Shown piece after piece: positions 60,481 through 64,000 of a stretch of 64,000 nucleotides of DNA; positions within the stretch are counted from its first letter, which is position 1; each line of letters starts with the position of its first letter. The translations under genes were made by a program, and so were the position numbers. The stretch is taken from assembly GCF_014863585.1 (NCBI RefSeq), contig NZ_CP062253.1:4366501-4430500 (forward strand), written 5' to 3'. This stretch comes from Pseudomonas gozinkensis. Its GTDB lineage: Bacteria > Pseudomonadota > Gammaproteobacteria > Pseudomonadales > Pseudomonadaceae. The notes under the pieces were generated by a model. The model searched no databases. It was given only the letters and a program-made list of their open reading frames with translations, and was not told the DNA's origin.

Positions 60481-60530
60481 GCTTTTAGCTATTTTGCAAA
60501 CACCGCGCATTCTCCAGTGGCTCGCAAAAC

Positions 60531-61571
60531 CTAAGCCTGCGCTACCGGAGCGATGGTCGCCGCCGGCTTCTTTTTCGTCGCGGCACGTTCGCCGAGAAAC
60601 AGCACGGAGGTGAAGTTGAACCGACTGAAAATCATCGACAACACCACCGGCCCGAGCAAGCCACACGTCACACCGCAGAACACCAGCACGCTTTCGTCTT
60701 TCACGCCGAGGCGGCCGAGGATCGAGCGCGACGTGGCGGCGAACAACACGTGAAACAGGAAAATCGCATAGGAATAACCGCCGAGCCAGGTCAGCGCCTT
60801 CGAGCGCATGTCACTCGACAACAACGCGATGCAGGACACGCAGCCCACCGTCAGGCCGATCAGGCTACGGCGGTCGACGATCAGTTCGCGGTCCACGGAC
60901 GCCACGTACAACAGCGTCAGCGAGATCAGCACAAACACCAGCGGGCCGATCACCTTGAACGTCTGCTTCAGTTCGCTGACTTTCTCCTGGCCGATCATGC
61001 CCGCCACGAAGAACGGCAGCAGATAAATCGCCCCGTTGATGCCGAATGCGTCCAGCGGAAACGACGGCAACAGGAACACCGCCGCGGCGAATGCGAACAA
61101 CAGATACAGGCGCGTCGGTGTACGCAGCAGCCCGCGCCATTCCAGCAGACCGACAAACATGAAAATGATGAACACCGCCTGCAGGAACCAGAAGTGGTTG
61201 ATTGGCACATAAAACGACAACAGCGCGTCCATCACGCTGACGTCCTTGTTCACGCCCGGCCCCACCGCCTGCAACACGGAGAACGGCACCCCGACGCAAA
61301 ACAGCGGCACGATCAGACGCCGCACCTTGCCGCTGAAGAACGCGGAAAAGTCATTGCCGCGAATCTTGTAGATGGAATAGATATAGCCGGAAATGAAGGT
61401 GAACAGCGGCATGCGCACGTACACCATCGAATCGGCGATCACCCGGAACGGCGAGCCGATGTCGATTTTCAAACCACCGCCCAACGGCCCGATCACGTGA
61501 TAGAGCACCAGCAACAGGCACGCCAGGCCACGCAGGGTTTCGATCTCCAGGGACTTTTTCTTGCTCGACAT
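60531..61571 (-). CDS. Acyltransferase 3-family membrane protein
   Basis: A 346-aa integral membrane acyltransferase with about ten hydrophobic segments. The family motif is LEIETLRGLACLLLVLYHVI (Arg and His), followed by MPLFTFISGYIYSIY and HFWFLQAVFIIFMFVGLL. It probably O-acetylates the exopolysaccharide. It lies 12 bp after the Wzy-like gene. Confidence 0.9.
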   Translation of the reverse strand: MSSKKKSLEIETLRGLACLLLVLYHVIGPLGGGLKIDIGSPFRVIADSMVYVRMPLFTFISGYIYSIYKIRGNDFSAFFSGKVRRLIVPLFCVGVPFSVLQAVGPGVNKDVSVMDALLSFYVPINHFWFLQAVFIIFMFVGLLEWRGLLRTPTRLYLLFAFAAAVFLLPSFPLDAFGINGAIYLLPFFVAGMIGQEKVSELKQTFKVIGPLVFVLISLTLLYVASVDRELIVDRRSLIGLTVGCVSCIALLSSDMRSKALTWLGGYSYAIFLFHVLFAATSRSILGRLGVKDESVLVFCGVTCGLLGPVVLSMIFSRFNFTSVLFLGERAATKKKPAATIAPVAQA

Positions 61572-61583
61572 AAAGCACCCGCC

Positions 61584-62687
61584 TCAATTCAGAATTCTTG
61601 ATTCGACCTTCACCGGTTTGTTCGCCCGCAGCATCAACCCCAGGCCCACGAACAGCACCGGCACCACCATCGAAAAGTGCCGGGCGAAGGAACCGAAGTC
61701 CGGTTCGAACAAGCCTTGAACCAGCAGGAACGCCAGCGGAATCGCGATCAGTTCCTTGGGTTTGGTCTGGATCGGTGCACCCTTGTAATCAGTCGAGGTG
61801 ATGACTTTGAACAGCAGCAATGCGGTCATGATCATCAACGCCACGAAGATCACCTGACCCGGGCCGGACAGCAGGATCAGTTCAACGGGGAACGACAACC
61901 GGAAGAAAATGATCATCGAGTCCAGGGCCTGCGAGACGAAGTCGCTGCCGCTGAGCCACGAGACGATCAATGATTTGGAACCCTCCTCGCCCGCCGTACG
62001 CAGTTCGTTGTTGCTCGCGCGAATCGACGACACCGGAAAGCCCAGCGCCAGCTGGATCGCCATCGCAACCGCGAGATAGAACAGGAACAGCATCAGGAAG
62101 AAGGTCGTACGCGAGACGTACTTTTTCATCACGCAGACGCCGACCCAGGACAGCGAAAACAGGATCCAGTAAGGCCGGATCAGCACGCCGTAGATCACCG
62201 CCGAGAGGAAAAATCCGCCGCGATATTTGCGTGTCAGCGAGCTGAACAGAATGCTCAGCACCGCCACCGACACAATGATTTCCTTGGTCAGGTTTTCCAG
62301 AAAAAACGAACGCACGATGCCCCACAGGCACAGGGTTCCGAAGATGGTCAGCGGCATGCGCCGGAACACCACCACGGGAATCGCCGTGAGGAAAAAGTTG
62401 CAGAACATCCCGTAGGCCCAGGCGTTGGTCAGGTTGATCCCGGTGGGCCGCAGCAGGAACGCCGAACACTCGTAGGACGAGCGATCCGGCGAAAACGGGT
62501 TCCAGAAATTGCAGTTGTCGGCCCGGGCGTAGGACGACCACAGGGTCATCGCATCCGGGCCGGGATCGCGGGGAATCAGCAGCGGCATGGCCACCGACAG
62601 AAACAGGCCGGTGAACAGAATCAGGAACGACAGCGAGGAATCGAGTCGGCGGCCGCGAAACTCGATGCACGGCAGTTTCAGGCCCAT
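61584..62687 (-). CDS. Multi-spanning membrane protein, probable polysaccharide polymerase (Wzy-like)
   Basis: A 367-aa protein with about ten hydrophobic segments (LSFLILFTGLFLSVAMPLLI; FLMLFLFYLAVAMAIQLAL; LIAIPLAFLLVQGLFE) and a large periplasmic loop (RDPGPDAMTLWSSYARADNC). Polymerases are too diverse for a motif call. The position between a Wzx-like flippase and an acyltransferase supports the role. The start overlaps the flippase stop by 10 bp; the longer frame to 62840 lies in the flippase gene. Confidence 0.65.
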   Translation of the reverse strand: MGLKLPCIEFRGRRLDSSLSFLILFTGLFLSVAMPLLIPRDPGPDAMTLWSSYARADNCNFWNPFSPDRSSYECSAFLLRPTGINLTNAWAYGMFCNFFLTAIPVVVFRRMPLTIFGTLCLWGIVRSFFLENLTKEIIVSVAVLSILFSSLTRKYRGGFFLSAVIYGVLIRPYWILFSLSWVGVCVMKKYVSRTTFFLMLFLFYLAVAMAIQLALGFPVSSIRASNNELRTAGEEGSKSLIVSWLSGSDFVSQALDSMIIFFRLSFPVELILLSGPGQVIFVALMIMTALLLFKVITSTDYKGAPIQTKPKELIAIPLAFLLVQGLFEPDFGSFARHFSMVVPVLFVGLGLMLRANKPVKVESRILN

Positions 62688-63910
62688 GACACGACAGCCT
62701 TTTTCGCGCGCGTGGCGCGAGTCAGCAGCGCAATCACCCCGAGTTGAACGATGATCGCGAAGACGTTGCCCCAGGCCGCGCCGTAGATCGAATAATGCTT
62801 GATCAGCAGGTAACTCACCGGCACTGAAACCAACAGACAAATGGCCGCGCTGGCGAGGGACACCCGACTGTTTTTCGAAGCGATCAACCCGCCCCAGACA
62901 ATGTCACCAATGGCACGCAGGGCGAAGGAGAAAATCAGTACACCAAGAATGCCGTTGTCCGGACGCGGAACGCTGGTGGCGACGTAGTCGAGCACCACGT
63001 TGAAGAACAGATAAATCCCCACCGCGACCGCCGCCGACACCACCAGCGACCGCGCGACCCATTTGTTCACGAACAACTGCCTGACCGTGAACGGTTGCTG
63101 ATCGGCCTGATAACGCTTGGCGAGCAGCGGAATGCCGACCACCGCCACCACCGCGTAGGACAGCGCCTGCAAGGTGTTGGCCGCCGACCACGCGTACACG
63201 TATTTACCGAGGCTGGCGTAAGGTTCAAGGTCGATGATCAGAAAGCGCTCGGCATACTGACTCAGGGCGATCAGGCCAGTGCCGAGGTAAAACGGCAACC
63301 CGGCTTTCCAAACCGCCGCCGTCGCCAACGTTCCCTCTTCCCGCCCGCGATGGACGTTCACCACAATCAGGTAACCGGCGACGATCACCAGCACGTTGGC
63401 GATAACCCACAGCCACAGCACGCTGGCGATTGCGGACACCCAGCCGAGCGCCATCCCGCCCACGGCCAGCAGCGCCCAGAGCCCGGTCTTGATGAAGAAC
63501 AGCAACGCGCCCGCCGTGGCTTTCTGCGCGGAAAACACGAACGAGTTGATCTCGAACGACAGGTGCTCGGTGAGCAGTACCAGCGTCACGCAAGCGATCA
63601 GCGCGGTGGTCGCTTCCACCGACTGGAACAGCGAATAAATCACCACCGTCAGCACCGACAACGCCAGCCCCACGGCCAGGTACAGCAGCAGCACCTTGTC
63701 CACGACCCGGCGCGAACTGCCGCCCACGCTGATCAGCCGGTTGATCTCGGAACTGAAACCGACGCTGTAGAACTTCGACGCGATCAACGACGCCGCGACC
63801 ACCACGCCGTAAAAACCCAGCGCCTCGTAACCGAGGTAATGGGTGATGGCGAGCACCAGCAAGAACTTCGCGCCCAGTGCCCCGCCCCGCAGCAACAGCC
63901 GGAATATCAT
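62678..63910 (-). CDS. Wzx-like polysaccharide/oligosaccharide flippase
   Basis: A 410-aa membrane protein with about 12 hydrophobic segments, of the MOP/polysaccharide biosynthesis type (GALGAKFLLVLAITHYLGYE; LGTGLIALSQYAERFLIIDL; GILGVLIFSFALRAIGDIVW). It would move lipid-linked repeat units to the periplasm. The ATG overlaps the stop of the upstream gene (ATGA). Confidence 0.87.
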   Translation of the reverse strand: MIFRLLLRGGALGAKFLLVLAITHYLGYEALGFYGVVVAASLIASKFYSVGFSSEINRLISVGGSSRRVVDKVLLLYLAVGLALSVLTVVIYSLFQSVEATTALIACVTLVLLTEHLSFEINSFVFSAQKATAGALLFFIKTGLWALLAVGGMALGWVSAIASVLWLWVIANVLVIVAGYLIVVNVHRGREEGTLATAAVWKAGLPFYLGTGLIALSQYAERFLIIDLEPYASLGKYVYAWSAANTLQALSYAVVAVVGIPLLAKRYQADQQPFTVRQLFVNKWVARSLVVSAAVAVGIYLFFNVVLDYVATSVPRPDNGILGVLIFSFALRAIGDIVWGGLIASKNSRVSLASAAICLLVSVPVSYLLIKHYSIYGAAWGNVFAIIVQLGVIALLTRATRAKKAVVSWA

Positions 63911-64000
63911 CGAATGACGCCCTTGATGATGTCGTCCATGGCCACGGTTTTCGCCTCGATCTCGCGGCAGGTATCGGTCAGGCGCTTGCCGAAATTCGAC
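63907..64000 (-). CDS. C-terminal end of an unidentified gene (partial)
   Basis: The last 30 codons (SNFGKRLTDTCREIEAKTVA, then MDDIIKGVIR) are in the window; the rest lies right of 64000. Its stop overlaps the flippase start, so it belongs to the same operon, probably as a sugar-modifying or glycosyltransferase gene. Too short to identify. Confidence 0.6.
   Translation of the reverse strand, partial: SNFGKRLTDTCREIEAKTVAMDDIIKGVIR

Overview
The window reads as chromosome of a fluorescent-group Pseudomonas. The backbone is GC-rich, the genes have close Pseudomonas counterparts (dusA, uppP, galU, copABCD, FecI/FecR pairs, a DUF6124-type protein), and Pseudomonas REP hairpins occur between genes. 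The species cannot be fixed from the sequence alone.

Layout. 1-1.1 kb: a FecI/FecR surface-signalling pair, with FecR cut by the window edge. 1.1-6.8 kb: a methyltransferase, a Rieske oxygenase, a GMC oxidoreductase, a GlxA/AraC-type regulator and a class II aldolase, probably a small catabolic locus. 6.9-13.2 kb: a two-partner secretion adhesin (TpsA) and its outer-membrane transporter (TpsB). 13.4-16.1 kb: an EmrAB-type efflux pair. 16.1-20.8 kb: an AhpD-like protein, then a complete FecI-FecR-TonB receptor set. 20.9-25.5 kb: a Gly-rich secreted peptide, a diguanylate cyclase, a second class II aldolase, a HAD hydrolase and a LysR regulator.

25.5-27.2 kb holds a type VI secretion (T6SS) cassette: PAAR protein, lipase-like effector and lipoprotein (probable immunity). 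27.4-33.5 kb is RNase T2, an unknown gene, copABCD and a PheC-like binding protein. 34.7-45.1 kb is the accessory part, clearly AT-rich from about 35.2 to 43.0 kb. It contains a second PAAR protein, an effector broken by a one-base frameshift with its immunity gene intact, an unknown lipoprotein, an unknown coiled-coil membrane protein, an orphan second immunity gene preceded by only the last ~36 codons of its effector, a KAP-type P-loop NTPase, an ApeA-like HEPN protein, a VgrG C-terminal remnant and an IS110-family element. Copies of a GGGGACA-type REP-like repeat sit at almost every junction here. The island ends just upstream of dusA, a known integration hotspot.

45.2-64 kb: dusA, uppP, two winged-helix regulators, and a large exopolysaccharide locus. 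The latter has an initiating sugar-phosphate transferase, a GfcABCD/YjbEFGH-like set with a Wza-type exporter, galE, galU, a stand-alone phosphohexomutase C-terminal domain, an SGNH hydrolase, an acyltransferase, a Wzy-like membrane protein and a Wzx-like flippase. galE and galU supply UDP-sugars, the WcaJ-like enzyme starts the lipid-linked unit, Wzx and the Wzy-like protein would flip and polymerise it, and Wza exports it.

The most interesting part is 34.6-45.1 kb. It looks like a toxin-immunity and defence island reshaped by recombination at small repeats.
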